NCBI RefSeq assembly: GCF_005796205.1
Contig: NZ_VAHN01000017.1
Location: 1-64,000 of the forward strand
Origin: Pseudarthrobacter sp. NamE2
GTDB lineage: Bacteria > Actinomycetota > Actinomycetes > Actinomycetales > Micrococcaceae
Direction of reading: 5' to 3'
Length of the DNA: 64,000 nt
Part shown: piece by piece, positions 19,299-30,163 of the stretch
How the letters are laid out: every line of letters begins with the position of its first letter
Position numbering within the stretch: the stretch's first letter is position 1
Notes under the pieces: generated by a model
Databases searched by the model: none
Told to the model about the DNA's origin: nothing
What the model saw: the letters and a program-made list of their open reading frames with translations, nothing else
Made by a program: the position numbers and the translations under genes

Positions 19299-19517
19299 GG
19301 CGTCCTTTCAAGGTTCCCCGCGCAGTAATCGGGCAGGGATGTCGATAGTGATGAAGGTGTGTTTTCGCCTGATGCTGCGTTTGCTCGAGCCCATTGTGGG
19401 CGAGGACTGCCGGCCGGCGGGACAATCATAACCGCATGGCGGCGCGGTTTTGGCCCGGGGAAGCGTGATGCTGCGCACGTCTGGACAAGACCCTTGCCGC
19501 GTAGCACGATCTGAGGT

Positions 19518-19964
19518 GTGACCTCCCCTCCTGCCGACCCGTACCTGCGCGAGCTGACCCGGCTAAGGCGCGTTAAGGACCGGATTGACAGGGAGTACGC
19601 CCAGCCGCTTGACGTCGAATCGCTCGCCCGGGACGTCCACATGTCCGCCGGCCACTTCAGCCGCCGCTTCAAGCTCGCTTACGGCGAATCACCGTACAGC
19701 TACCTCATGACCCGCCGAATAGAACGTGCCATGGCGCTCCTCCGCAAAGGCGACCTCAGCATCACCGAGGTGTGCTTCGCCGTCGGCTGCTCCTCGCTGG
19801 GCACCTTCAGCACCCGCTTCACCGAACTGGTGGGCATGCCGCCCCGCGCCTACAAACAGGAGGCGGAAGGCTCGACGGCGGGCATCCCCGCCTGCGTGGA
19901 AAAACAGGTCAGCAGACCGGTCAGGAATCGAGAAGCACCGGCTGCCGGGGCGTTACTAGCATGA
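19518..19964 (+). CDS. AraC-family regulator, DNA-binding domain only
   Basis: This 148-residue protein is almost entirely an AraC/XylS double helix-turn-helix (PLDVESLARDVHMSAGHFSRRF about 29-50; SITEVCFAVGCSSLGTFSTRF about 82-102). There is no N-terminal ligand domain, only a ~40-residue C-terminal tail. The GTG start follows GAGG. Its stop overlaps the start of a VOC-domain gene (ATGA), so it probably controls that gene, as is common for AraC-glyoxalase pairs in actinobacteria. Confidence 0.88.
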   Translation: MTSPPADPYLRELTRLRRVKDRIDREYAQPLDVESLARDVHMSAGHFSRRFKLAYGESPYSYLMTRRIERAMALLRKGDLSITEVCFAVGCSSLGTFSTRFTELVGMPPRAYKQEAEGSTAGIPACVEKQVSRPVRNREAPAAGALLA

Positions 19965-20380
19965 CTGCCATGAACATCACCATCTCCTCCAGCTTCCTTC
20001 CGCACACCGATCCCGACGCCTCGATCGCGTTCTACCGGGACGCCCTTGGCTTCGAAGTCCGCAACGACGTTGGCCGCGGCACCATGCGCTGGGTCACCGT
20101 TGGCCCGGCGGGCCAGAAGGACGTCTCCATCGTCCTCTACCCGCCTACGGCCGACCCCGGCATCACCGACGACGAACGCCGCACCATCGCCGAAATGATG
20201 GCCAAGGGCACCTTCGCCACCGTGGTCCTCTCCTCCCCCGACGTGGATGCCGCTTTCGCCCAGGTGGAGGCGAGCGGGGCCGACGTCGTACAGGAACCCA
20301 TCGACCAGCCGTACGGCATCCGGGACTGTGCCTTCCGCGACCCCGCCGGCAACACCGTCCGCATCAACCAGCAGCCCTAA
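19961..20380 (+). CDS. VOC (glyoxalase/bleomycin-resistance-like) protein
   Basis: This 139-residue protein has one vicinal-oxygen-chelate module pair (SSFLPHTDPDASIAFYRDALGFEV at the N-terminus; YGIRDCAFRDPAGNTVRI at the C-terminus). It has the FRDPAGN motif typical of glyoxalase/dioxygenase superfamily members. It is translationally coupled to the AraC gene. The substrate is unknown; it may bind or modify a toxic compound. The UvrA-like ATPase gene follows 70 bp later. Confidence 0.87.
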   Translation: MTAMNITISSSFLPHTDPDASIAFYRDALGFEVRNDVGRGTMRWVTVGPAGQKDVSIVLYPPTADPGITDDERRTIAEMMAKGTFATVVLSSPDVDAAFAQVEASGADVVQEPIDQPYGIRDCAFRDPAGNTVRINQQP

Positions 20381-20451
20381 GAACAGAACAACGACGGCGG
20401 GAGGGGCTGCGGGCGCGGCGCCTCCTTCCATTTCCTACAGATGGAGGCCCG

Positions 20452-22834
<2,383 letters not shown>

Positions 22835-22842
<8 letters not shown>

Positions 22843-23440
22843 GCCTGCCGAAACCCCCGTGGTTCAGCCCGTCGAAACCTTCCGCTACGGCGTCGAAATC
22901 CTCCACCTGCTCGTGTCCCCTGCCCACGCCTACTTCGGCCGGGCGAGGGACGGCGCAGCGGATGTACCCACCACCGATGCTTCGCAGGTGGAGGTGGTGG
23001 AGGGCAAGGGCATCGTGGGTGACCGGTTCTTCGGCAAGGCTGCGCACATGGACGCGGCGGTGAGCCTGTTCGCCGTCGAAGCGCTTGAAGCCATTGCCGC
23101 CGAACTTGGTGCCGGGCCCTTTGATCCCCTGCTGACCCGGCGGAACGTCGTGCTGCGCGGTGCCCAGCTGGCCCCGCTGCTGGGACAGGACTTCGTGCTC
23201 GAGTCGGGCGGGGATGCGGTGCGTTTCCACGGCGGGCGTCACGCCCAGCCCTGTGCCTGGATGAACGAGATGCTTGCCCCGGGCGCCCATCCGGCGATGC
23301 GCGGACGGGGCGGCATCCGCTGCCGTGCCCTTTCCAGCGGTGTCCTGCACCGCGGCCCTGCCGTACTGGTCAGCCCGGTGCCGCTGGATGCGGAGCGGGC
23401 CGGTGTACCCAGCCTGCTCCGGCCCAGCCGGCTGCCGTAA
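22835..23440 (+). CDS. MOSC-domain protein
   Basis: This 201-residue protein fits the MOSC fold: VVEGKGIVGDRFFGKA (about 50-65), TRRNVVLRG (about 97) and QDFVLESG follow the conserved G-x-x-G-D-R, N-x-x and strand order. A His/Cys-containing segment (CAWMNEM, about 133) corresponds to the usual cofactor-binding Cys region. MOSC proteins handle molybdenum cofactor sulfur or reduce N-hydroxylated compounds. Its start overlaps the UvrA-like gene by 8 bp. The reading frame and overlap support co-translation. Confidence 0.82.
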
Positions 23441-23481
23441 CTCTTGCGCAAGCGGGAGCAGATTGCTTAATCTGTCTTCCC

Positions 23482-23574
23482 GGAGGGGAGTATCCCCGAC
23501 CCCCGTCCACCGTCAATACGAAGGCCCCAGTGTTTTCCGGTGGACCGGCCAGAAGATGGCCGGGAGAGACCTCC
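23482..23574 (+). promoter_or_regulatory. yybP-ykoY manganese riboswitch
   Basis: The RNA begins GGAGGGGAGTA (23482-23492) and ends GAGAGACCTCC (to 23574). These are the two most conserved blocks of the yybP-ykoY class, and GGAGG/CCTCC form the closing helix. Inside, GTCCACC (23505-23511) pairs with GGTGGAC (23539-23545) around a CGTCAATACG segment. CCGGCCA (23545-23551) pairs with TGGCCGG (23557-23563). These RNAs bind Mn(II) and switch on manganese exporters such as TerC-family proteins, which is what the downstream gene encodes. Confidence 0.82.
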
Positions 23575-23607
23575 AGTTGGTAACTACTGACTGGAAGCAG
23601 GTGCTCC

Positions 23608-24446
23608 ATGAATGTCCCCCTGTGGATGTGGTTCGCTGTCGTCGGATTCATCCTCCTTATGCTCGTTGTGGACCTCGTTGCCCACCGGCACGCCCACGTC
23701 ATTTCCGTCCGTGAAGCCGCGGCCTGGTCCGCAGTTTGGGTGCTGTTCGGGGTGGCGTTCGGCGGCGTGGTGTGGAGCATGTACGGCGCAGAGCCCGGGC
23801 AGCAGTACTTCGCCGGCTACCTGATCGAGAAATCACTCGCCGTGGACAACGTCTTTGTCTGGGCGATCATTTTCTCCTTCTTCGCTGTTCCACGCGAATA
23901 CCAGCACCGGGTCCTCTTCCTCGGCGTCCTCGGCGCGCTGGTCTTCCGCGGCGTGTTCATTGCGGCGGGCTCAGCGATCACCGCCGGCGCCGGCTGGGTC
24001 CTCTACCTTTTCGCGGCATTCCTGCTCTTCACGGGGTACCGGATGCTCAAGCCATCTTCGCCGTGACGGACGAGGTCTTCCTCGTGTTCACCGCCAACGC
24101 CTTCGCCATCCTGGGGCTCCGCGCCATGTACTTCCTGCTGGCGGACCTCATCCACCGCTTCGTGTACCTTAAGGCAGGGCTTGCACTGGTGCTGGTGTGG
24201 GTGGGCATCAAGATGGCGCTCAAGATTGACGTCTACTACATCCCGACGCCGGTATCCCTCGCCGTCATTACCGTGATCCTGGCGGTCTCCATCCTGGCGA
24301 GCCTTGTTGCCACGCGCGGCCAGGTCCGGCATGAGCCGCCCGCACCCGCTGTTCCGCCGTTCCGCCGAGCCACCGAGGAGGAGCTCCGCGAGCTGGAGCC
24401 TCTATGGGGCAGGGCACGCAGCGTAGGGGAAGAGACCTTGAAGTAG
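23608..24446 (+). pseudogene. TerC-family membrane protein, internal deletion with frameshift
   Basis: The N-terminal part (frame from 23608, MNVPLWMWF... to LFTGYRMLK) is a normal TerC start including SLAVDNVFVWAIIF. It stops at 24064-24066. The C-terminal part resumes in another frame at about 24051 (AIFAVTDEVFLVFTANAFAILGLRAMYFLL) and runs to 24446. In intact TerC proteins roughly 55-60 residues, including the EVTDIIFAVDS metal-site helix, separate these two pieces. So the gene has lost a non-multiple-of-three segment near 24046-24052, not merely a base. The 5' product would be 152 residues and probably inactive. An assembly error should also be considered. Confidence 0.85.
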
Positions 24447-24456
24447 CCGGTCGCAG

Positions 24457-25635
24457 CTAACCGTCCAGCGGCACTCCACGGAGCAACGCCATCGTCCCGC
24501 CCACCACGACGGCTGAGGCAAGGAAAACCCCGGCGGCACCAAGCCCTGCCGCGACAATACCGATCGCGCTCGGCAGCACCACCTGCCCCACCCGGTTCCC
24601 GGCCAGTCTCAGGGCAAGCGCACGGCCACGCTGTCCTGCCGGAGCCTGGGCCGACAGCCAGGACATGGTGAGGGGCTGGCCGATGCCCAGGCCCAGCCCG
24701 AGGACGGCCATAACAACAAACAGCAGCCAGGCCGGCATGGGAATCGCGGCCGCCGCCAAGGCGACGGTGGACACTGCGAGGCTCACCACCAGCAGCCGCA
24801 TACGGCCGATCCTCCGGGAAATCCGGCCGAGGAGGAGCCGGGAGACCATGGAAAACACCGCCCGGACGGTGAGCATGGCGCCGACTGTGGCGGCGGTCAG
24901 GCCGCGGTCGGTGCCGAGCGCCGGGAGATAGACCATGGTCAGGTCCACCACGGCCAGGACGGTGGCGCTGGTGGCCAAAGCGCGGGCAACACCGGGAGCC
25001 TTGAGCAATGAGAGAGCACTGGCTTTGCCACCATCGGCTGCAACAGCCTTTCGCTTGCCTGCGCTGACCTCCGCGGAGACCACGAAGGTAGTCACAAAAA
25101 GTACCAGGCTCATGCCGACGGACAAGAGGAAGATCGCCTGGGTGTCGGGGCGGACTGAAGCGCCGCCGACCAGGGAAATTGCCATCGGTCCAAGCGCCTG
25201 CCCCAGCGATGCCGCGAATGTCAGGTACCCGAAGGCCGAATCCATCCGGGAGGAAGCTGCGTTATTGGCCACCACAGCCTGTTGTCCCACCACGCAGGCC
25301 AGCTGGCCGGCGCCCAGCAGGGCGGTTCCGATGACCAGCGCGACGATCGATGAACCCCCCAACAGGAGGAAGGCCGAGCAGGCGAGGACGACGGCGGACC
25401 CGATCGCCATCAGCCGGCGTTCACCCAGGCGGTCCACCAGGCCGCCCGTGGGCACGGCGAGCAGCAGGGGAAAGACGGCGTAGCTGGCAGCCAGAAGCCC
25501 CAGCGCAAAGCCGGGAACGTCCAGCTCGAGGGCCCGGTAGGTGGCGGCCGGACGGACGAGGAACGTGACGGCCTGGATCAGGGCGGAGTGTGTGAGGAGG
25601 GCAGCAGAAGACCGGCGCCCCAGTTCACCGATCAT
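24457..25635 (-). CDS. MFS transporter
   Basis: This 392-residue major facilitator protein has about twelve hydrophobic segments and an MFS loop-2 motif variant (GGLVDRLGERRLMAIG, about 65-80). The start overlaps the GntR-family gene stop (ATGA), so it is co-expressed with and presumably controlled by that regulator. No binding-site residue identifies the substrate; a drug/metabolite efflux or uptake role is possible. Confidence 0.88.
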   Translation of the reverse strand: MIGELGRRSSAALLTHSALIQAVTFLVRPAATYRALELDVPGFALGLLAASYAVFPLLLAVPTGGLVDRLGERRLMAIGSAVVLACSAFLLLGGSSIVALVIGTALLGAGQLACVVGQQAVVANNAASSRMDSAFGYLTFAASLGQALGPMAISLVGGASVRPDTQAIFLLSVGMSLVLFVTTFVVSAEVSAGKRKAVAADGGKASALSLLKAPGVARALATSATVLAVVDLTMVYLPALGTDRGLTAATVGAMLTVRAVFSMVSRLLLGRISRRIGRMRLLVVSLAVSTVALAAAAIPMPAWLLFVVMAVLGLGLGIGQPLTMSWLSAQAPAGQRGRALALRLAGNRVGQVVLPSAIGIVAAGLGAAGVFLASAVVVGGTMALLRGVPLDG

Positions 25636-26297
25636 GAAATTCCGGGACCGTTGCCGGACATGGCGCGCAGGGCCGCGTCCCGGGCGGCCATGACATGGTC
25701 GAAGGCAATTTTGGCGGCCTTCTCCGGATTGCCGCCCGCCACGGCTTCCACCAGCGTCCGGTGCTGGCTGAGGGCCTGGTCCCGCCGCTCCTGGGTGCTG
25801 TTGGTGAAGTGCCGGTACCGCTCCATCTGGCTGGAGACCTGGTCATGGAACCGCCGGGCCCAGGAGTTCCCGGCGGTTCCGGCGATCTTTGCGTGCAGCG
25901 CCATTCCCTGCTGCATCGCGTCATCGGCGAACTCCACCACGGCGGCGTTACGGGCAAGGATGCCGTGGAGCGCTTCAATGTCCGCCGCCGTTGCTTTCAG
26001 GCAGGCGTTGCGCGCCATCAGGGACTCCATAGCGGCCCGGACCTCGTACAGTTCGGAGATCACGTTCTCGTCCAGCACCGGAACCAGCACACCGCCGGTG
26101 GGTTGCTGCTCCAGGAGGTTCTCGGAAATGAGCCGGCGCACGGCCTCCCGCAATGGCGTGCGGCTGACACCGAGCGCCGTCGCCATGGCAGGTTCGTAAA
26201 TCCGCTCCCCCGGTTTCAGTTGGAGCGTCAGAATCTGCCGTTTCAGCTCGACGTAGGCCACGTGGGCACCGGTGTTCCGGGCGGGGGTATCAGGCAC
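25632..26297 (-). CDS. GntR-family regulator, FCD subfamily
   Basis: This 221-residue protein has a winged helix (LKPGERIYEPAMATALGVSRTPLREAVRRL, about 28-57) and an FCD all-helical effector domain (ELYEVRAAMESLMARNAC, His/Asp metal-site residues further on). I place the start at GTG 26297 because GGAGG lies 8 nt upstream. The longer reading begins at an ATG at 26333 inside the operator palindrome and has no ribosome site. It is coupled to the MFS gene. Confidence 0.87.
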   Translation of the reverse strand: MPDTPARNTGAHVAYVELKRQILTLQLKPGERIYEPAMATALGVSRTPLREAVRRLISENLLEQQPTGGVLVPVLDENVISELYEVRAAMESLMARNACLKATAADIEALHGILARNAAVVEFADDAMQQGMALHAKIAGTAGNSWARRFHDQVSSQMERYRHFTNSTQERRDQALSQHRTLVEAVAGGNPEKAAKIAFDHVMAARDAALRAMSGNGPGIS

Positions 26298-26324
26298 GGG
26301 CGCGACCTCCGAAAGAAAAATACT

Positions 26325-26340
26325 TGTATACATATATACA
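26325..26340. promoter_or_regulatory. Candidate GntR/FCD autoregulatory operator
   Basis: TGTATACATATATACA has perfect 6-bp arms (TGTATA/TATACA) and sits 28 bp upstream of the GTG start of the GntR gene. AT-rich palindromes of this form are typical FCD operators. It stands out in a GC-rich background. Confidence 0.6.
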
Positions 26341-26363
26341 GTACGAGTTGCGGGGATAACGAA

Positions 26364-26393
26364 AGGAGGAGACCGCGGCCGCGGTCTCCTCCT
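26364..26393. terminator. Strong hairpin terminator after the MHS transporter gene
   Basis: A 30-nt perfect palindrome (15-bp arms, centre 26378/26379) lies 31 bp downstream of the leftward MHS gene and upstream of the GntR operon. On the minus strand it is followed by TTTCGTT. It probably insulates the two leftward units. Confidence 0.65.
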
Positions 26394-26423
26394 TCTTCAT
26401 TCAAGCCCAGTTGAGCGGAGCAG

Positions 26424-27776
26424 TCAGGCCTTGCGCGCCTCAAGGTCCTCGAGCGACTTGCCCTTGGTGTCCGAGGACATCAGGGTAGCCACCGTCGAAA
26501 CCAGGCAGATGCCCAAGGTGACCAGGCCGATGGTGAGCGGGATGTTCGCCGAGCCGGGAGGGGCGATGGCGGTGAAGATGCTCGGGAAGAACGAGGCGAT
26601 CATCAGGCCGATGTTCTGCGAGACGGCGAACCCGGTCACGCGGATCCGCATGGGGAACTGCTCCTGGAAGAAGGTGGCGAACGTGGCGTTCCACATCTGG
26701 AAGAAAATGCCCTGCACAATCACGACGCAGACGAAGACCAGGGGCAGGCTGCCCTGTTCGATCGCCCACAGGTACACCGGCACCAGGAGGCCGCCGGCCA
26801 TACCCCCGGCTGCCATCAGCGTCCGCCGACCGATCCTGTCCGACAGTGCCCCGAACAGCGGGATGGTGACGACTGCAGCAAGGTTGGCCACCAGGGTTAC
26901 CCAAAGGAAATCGCTGCTGGAGAAGCCGTTGCCGTACCCTTCCTGGGTGGCGTAGGAGACACCGAAGATGAGGGTGGCCATACCGATGACGTTGGTGAAA
27001 GTCATGGCAACACACCGGACCAGGACGCCCGGGCGGGTGCGCAGCAGGTCAATAAGCGGGAACCGCTGCTTCACTTCAGCCTCGCCGGACTGGGCGGCAT
27101 AGGCGGGCGGCTCCTGCACCCGGCGCCGGATGATGTAGCCGGCAAGGATCACGACGGCGCTGAGCAGGAACGGGAGGCGCCAGCCCCAGGCGCCGAACTG
27201 GTCGGCGGGAAGAATCGCGGCGAGCGGAAGCAGCACAGCGGTGGCCAGGATCGAGCCCACTTGGGTGCCCTGCAGGCTGAAGCTGGCAAAGAAACCGCGC
27301 TTGGCATCGGGTGAGTGCTCAACGATCATGGCGCTCGCGCCGCCCAGCTCGCCCGCCACCGCAAAGCCCTGGACCAGGCGGAGGATCACCAGGAGGATCG
27401 GCGCCAGGATGCCCACCTGGCCGTACGTGGGCAGAAGTCCCACAGCGAAGGTGGCAAAGCCCATCAGCAGCATCGCGAAGACCAGCACGCTCTTGCGCCC
27501 GTGCCGGTCACCGTACGCCCCCAGGACCACGGCACCGACGGGGCGGGAAACGTAACCGACGGCGTAGGTGGCGAGTGAGGCGATGATGCCAACCGTCGGG
27601 TTCTCGGACGGGAAGAAGATGGTGGGGAAGATCAGCGTTGCCGCCAGCGAGTACAGCGCGAAGTCGTAGTACTCGAGGGCGCTTCCGATCCAGCCGCTCA
27701 TGGCGGCCTTCCGCGGATCCCGCGCACCACTTCCAGCCGTGCTTGGCCTGGCAATGCTGGTTGGGGTAATGCTCAT
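26424..27776 (-). CDS. MHS-family metabolite:proton symporter (MFS)
   Basis: This 450-residue porter resembles ShiA/ProP/KgtP-type MHS proteins: SGWIGSALEYYDFALYSLAATLIFP at the N-terminus, GAYGDRHGRKSVLVFAM (about 84-100) and RLVQGFAVAGELGGASAMIVEH (about 136-157). Such carriers import shikimate, dicarboxylates, proline/betaine or aromatic acids with protons. AAGGACATCTGCCC precedes the ATG. It is transcribed alone. No neighbouring enzyme points to a specific substrate. Confidence 0.9.
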   Translation of the reverse strand: MSITPTSIARPSTAGSGARDPRKAAMSGWIGSALEYYDFALYSLAATLIFPTIFFPSENPTVGIIASLATYAVGYVSRPVGAVVLGAYGDRHGRKSVLVFAMLLMGFATFAVGLLPTYGQVGILAPILLVILRLVQGFAVAGELGGASAMIVEHSPDAKRGFFASFSLQGTQVGSILATAVLLPLAAILPADQFGAWGWRLPFLLSAVVILAGYIIRRRVQEPPAYAAQSGEAEVKQRFPLIDLLRTRPGVLVRCVAMTFTNVIGMATLIFGVSYATQEGYGNGFSSSDFLWVTLVANLAAVVTIPLFGALSDRIGRRTLMAAGGMAGGLLVPVYLWAIEQGSLPLVFVCVVIVQGIFFQMWNATFATFFQEQFPMRIRVTGFAVSQNIGLMIASFFPSIFTAIAPPGSANIPLTIGLVTLGICLVSTVATLMSSDTKGKSLEDLEARKA

Positions 27777-28020
27777 GGGCAGATGTCCTTCGGCTTCATT
27801 GGCAAGGAACCGGAGCAGGCCGGCTTTTGAATCGATTCACCAGTCTAGGAGGTGACGCCGGTTACGTCAATGGGCAAGCGCTATCCCAATGTGTGCACAC
27901 GAAGCCACGATGTTGAAGCGGTAGCGCCGCATCACTTTGCAAGGCCTCCGGAAGGCCCGGGGCTGTCCGTCCCCCGCTACCGAAAGCGGGCGGGCGCAGC
28001 GCTTTGTCGGCGGGCGGGCC

Positions 28021-28026
28021 TAGACT
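28021..28026 (+). promoter_or_regulatory. -10 box of a likely leaderless transcript
   Basis: TAGACT lies 7 nt before the ATG at 28034 and no Shine-Dalgarno sequence is present, so transcription probably begins at or beside the start codon. Confidence 0.5.
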
Positions 28027-28033
28027 CGGTGGC

Positions 28034-28288
28034 ATGACCGAAAACAATGAAACCCTGGGCAGCCCCACACCGGAACCGGATGCAGGCCTCAACCGTGACC
28101 CCGAGGACTGGGTCACTGGCGACGAACCCATGACAGCGGCGCAGCGCAGCTACCTCGATACACTGGCGCGCGAAGCAGGGGAAGAACTGCCGGCGGATCT
28201 CAGCAAGGCTGAGGCATCCAAACACATCGACCGGCTGCAACAGAAAAGCGGCAGGGTGTCAGGGGACGGCGGGAGCTCCGGCGGCTGA
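28034..28288 (+). CDS. DUF3072-family small protein
   Basis: This 84-residue acidic protein has the DUF3072 core (DWVTGDEPMTAAQRSYLDTLAREAGEE..., about 23-60) followed by a Gly/Ser-rich tail. Its function is unknown. Translation from 28004 is possible but unsupported; the ATG at 28034 lies just after a TAGACT -10 box, indicating a leaderless mRNA. Confidence 0.8.
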   Translation: MTENNETLGSPTPEPDAGLNRDPEDWVTGDEPMTAAQRSYLDTLAREAGEELPADLSKAEASKHIDRLQQKSGRVSGDGGSSGG

Positions 28289-28313
28289 ACCGCCGGCATA
28301 AAAGGAAAGTAGC

Positions 28314-28517
28314 CTACCAGGCCTGGTGTTCCCGTGTGAGCCCGAAGGGAACGGTCTCGCTCAGTGCCACAGTAAACGTGTTGGCAGTGTGCCGGGTGAC
28401 CAGGATGCCGTTCCGCCTGTCGGCGAGGGCATGTGCCTTGGCGGCGGTGACGGCGGCGTCGAGTTCGCTGTCCATGCTCTGGCGGTCGGCGACGGTCAGG
28501 GTGAGCGGGAAGTTCAT
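28314..28517 (-). CDS. Small conserved-looking hypothetical protein
   Basis: This 67-residue protein (MNFPLTLTVADRQSMDSEL...) has AAAGG about 8 nt upstream and a plausible mixed alpha/beta composition with no membrane segment. I do not recognise a named family. It is convergent with the DUF3072 gene and ends 26 bp from it. Codon usage is typical of the region, which favours a real gene over a shadow reading. Confidence 0.6.
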   Translation of the reverse strand: MNFPLTLTVADRQSMDSELDAAVTAAKAHALADRRNGILVTRHTANTFTVALSETVPFGLTREHQAW

Positions 28518-28854
28518 GGGTAAAGCCTTTGGCGACGGGGGTCAGTGGTGAGTACAACCACCTGCGCTCCCCCTGGCTGCAGATGCAGTAAGGCACTTTT
28601 GCGCCCAGCTCATGGTCCGCCAGCGCTGCAACCCCAGCAACTTGAAAAACCTACTGCCGAGTAACCGCAGGTCAGCGGGGCCGCACGCCTTGCAGCCGCT
28701 TTCGAATTACGGTCCATCATGGCGGTCAATTAGAGTTGAACCCGGGGCGAAGGCTGGTTTCAGATGGCTCCAACGCCACAAAACACCCGCCCCGCGGCAG
28801 AACCCGGCACCTGCGCAACACTATCCGTGTGCCACGACTGACAAGGATCCCGCC
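28518..28854. other. 337-bp intergenic leader region upstream of the glycosyltransferase pair
   Basis: No gene is supported here. The reading frame of the downstream glycosyltransferase is open back to an ATG at 28612, but that 81-residue extension is Arg/Pro/Asn-rich and has no ribosome site. A TAGAGT -10-like box at 28731-28736, followed by TGAACC, may be the promoter and gives a leader of about 110 nt. Confidence 0.5.
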
Positions 28855-30162
28855 ATTTCCACCGACGCTTTCTTCGGCAACCTCACCAGGATCCGCAATG
28901 TCATCCTCCCCTCTCCCGCCCGCTCCCGGCTGAACACGGGCCGCGGGCTGCTGGGCGGCTTCATCGTGGTCCACCTCGTTTTCCTCATCTTCGCCGCCTC
29001 GCTTTCGCTCCGCGGAGAAGCGTTCAGCGACACCTTCATCTACCGCGACTGGGCCATGGCCGGTTTCGACGACGCCAACCTGTCCGGCGGCCCCAGCCCC
29101 TGGGTCTACCCCATCCTCGCGCTCATTCCCATGGCCATTGCCGGTATGGCCGGCCCGGGGCCGTTCTTTTTCCTCTGGGTGCTGATGACCACGCTCCTGA
29201 ACGGTTGGGCACTCCTCAAACTCACGGGCCGTGGCCGTCACACCGAAGCCATTCCGGCCGGCTGGTGGTGGCTCATCTTCACTTTCCTGATGGGCTGGCT
29301 CGGCTTCGCACGGGTGGACGGCCTCACCGCGCCGCTGGTTCTCGTCGCCCTCGCGTACGGCGTGAACCGGCCCTTTATCGCCTCCGTCCTGCTCGCCGTC
29401 GGCACTTGGATCAAGGTCTGGCCCGCCGCCGTAATGCTCGCCCTCTTCGCTGTCCTGAAGAACCGTCTGCTGGTGGTGCTGGCAGGGATTACGACGACGG
29501 CCTGCGTCGTTGCGCTGGCCGCTGCCGTGAACAGCGTTTCCAAGCTGCTGAATTTCCTCACGCAGCAGGGCGACCGCGGCATGCAGCTGGAAGCCACGTT
29601 CACCACGCCCTGGCTCTGGTTGTCGGTTCTGAACGTGGGCGGTTCACGCATGTACATGAACACGGACATCAATTCCATGCAGGTGGACGGCCCGGGCACC
29701 GGGGTCATGTCCGTGCTGATGCAACCACTGCTGATCCTCGCCGCCCTGCTGGTGGCGGGCCTGACCTTCTGGGCGCTGCACAACGGAAAGCTGGGCGGCG
29801 GCGTGGACAGGACCGAACTGCTCCTGGCCGGTGCACTGACCCTCGCCACCGCGTTCGTCGTCTTCAACAAGGTGGGTTCCCCTCAGTTCATGGTGTGGCT
29901 CGCCCCCGCGGTTGCCGTGGGCCTGGCCCACAATTGGCGGGACTGGCGGGTCCCGGCCGCCATGCTGATCGTCATTGCCGTTGCCACGTACTTCATCTAT
30001 CCCCTGTTCTACGACGCCCTCAGCCACAACAACCCCTGGATGGCCCTGGTGCTGACCATCCGCAACGTCCTGCTGGTGGTCCTGTTCCTTTGGAGCGTCC
30101 GCCGGCTGTACTTCCTCGGCAAGAAGGCCCCGGCGGCCGCCCCCGCGCTCAAGGAGTCCTGA
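28855..30162 (+). CDS. GT87-like polyprenol-dependent membrane glycosyltransferase, copy 1 (ATT start)
   Basis: This 435-residue integral membrane protein has about ten helices, an early extracytoplasmic DTFIYRDWAMAGF segment (about 58-70) holding the candidate catalytic Asp, GTWIKVWPAAVMLALFAVLKNR (about 182-203) and a conserved FNKVGSPQFMVWLAP. It is a DUF2029/GT87-type mannosyl- or arabinosyltransferase that would act on cell-envelope glycans. The start is placed at ATT 28855: AAGGA lies 7 nt upstream and the N-terminus aligns with its tandem paralogue. No ATG, GTG or TTG is well placed. Confidence 0.8.
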   Translation: MSTDAFFGNLTRIRNVILPSPARSRLNTGRGLLGGFIVVHLVFLIFAASLSLRGEAFSDTFIYRDWAMAGFDDANLSGGPSPWVYPILALIPMAIAGMAGPGPFFFLWVLMTTLLNGWALLKLTGRGRHTEAIPAGWWWLIFTFLMGWLGFARVDGLTAPLVLVALAYGVNRPFIASVLLAVGTWIKVWPAAVMLALFAVLKNRLLVVLAGITTTACVVALAAAVNSVSKLLNFLTQQGDRGMQLEATFTTPWLWLSVLNVGGSRMYMNTDINSMQVDGPGTGVMSVLMQPLLILAALLVAGLTFWALHNGKLGGGVDRTELLLAGALTLATAFVVFNKVGSPQFMVWLAPAVAVGLAHNWRDWRVPAAMLIVIAVATYFIYPLFYDALSHNNPWMALVLTIRNVLLVVLFLWSVRRLYFLGKKAPAAAPALKES

Positions 30163-30163
30163 G

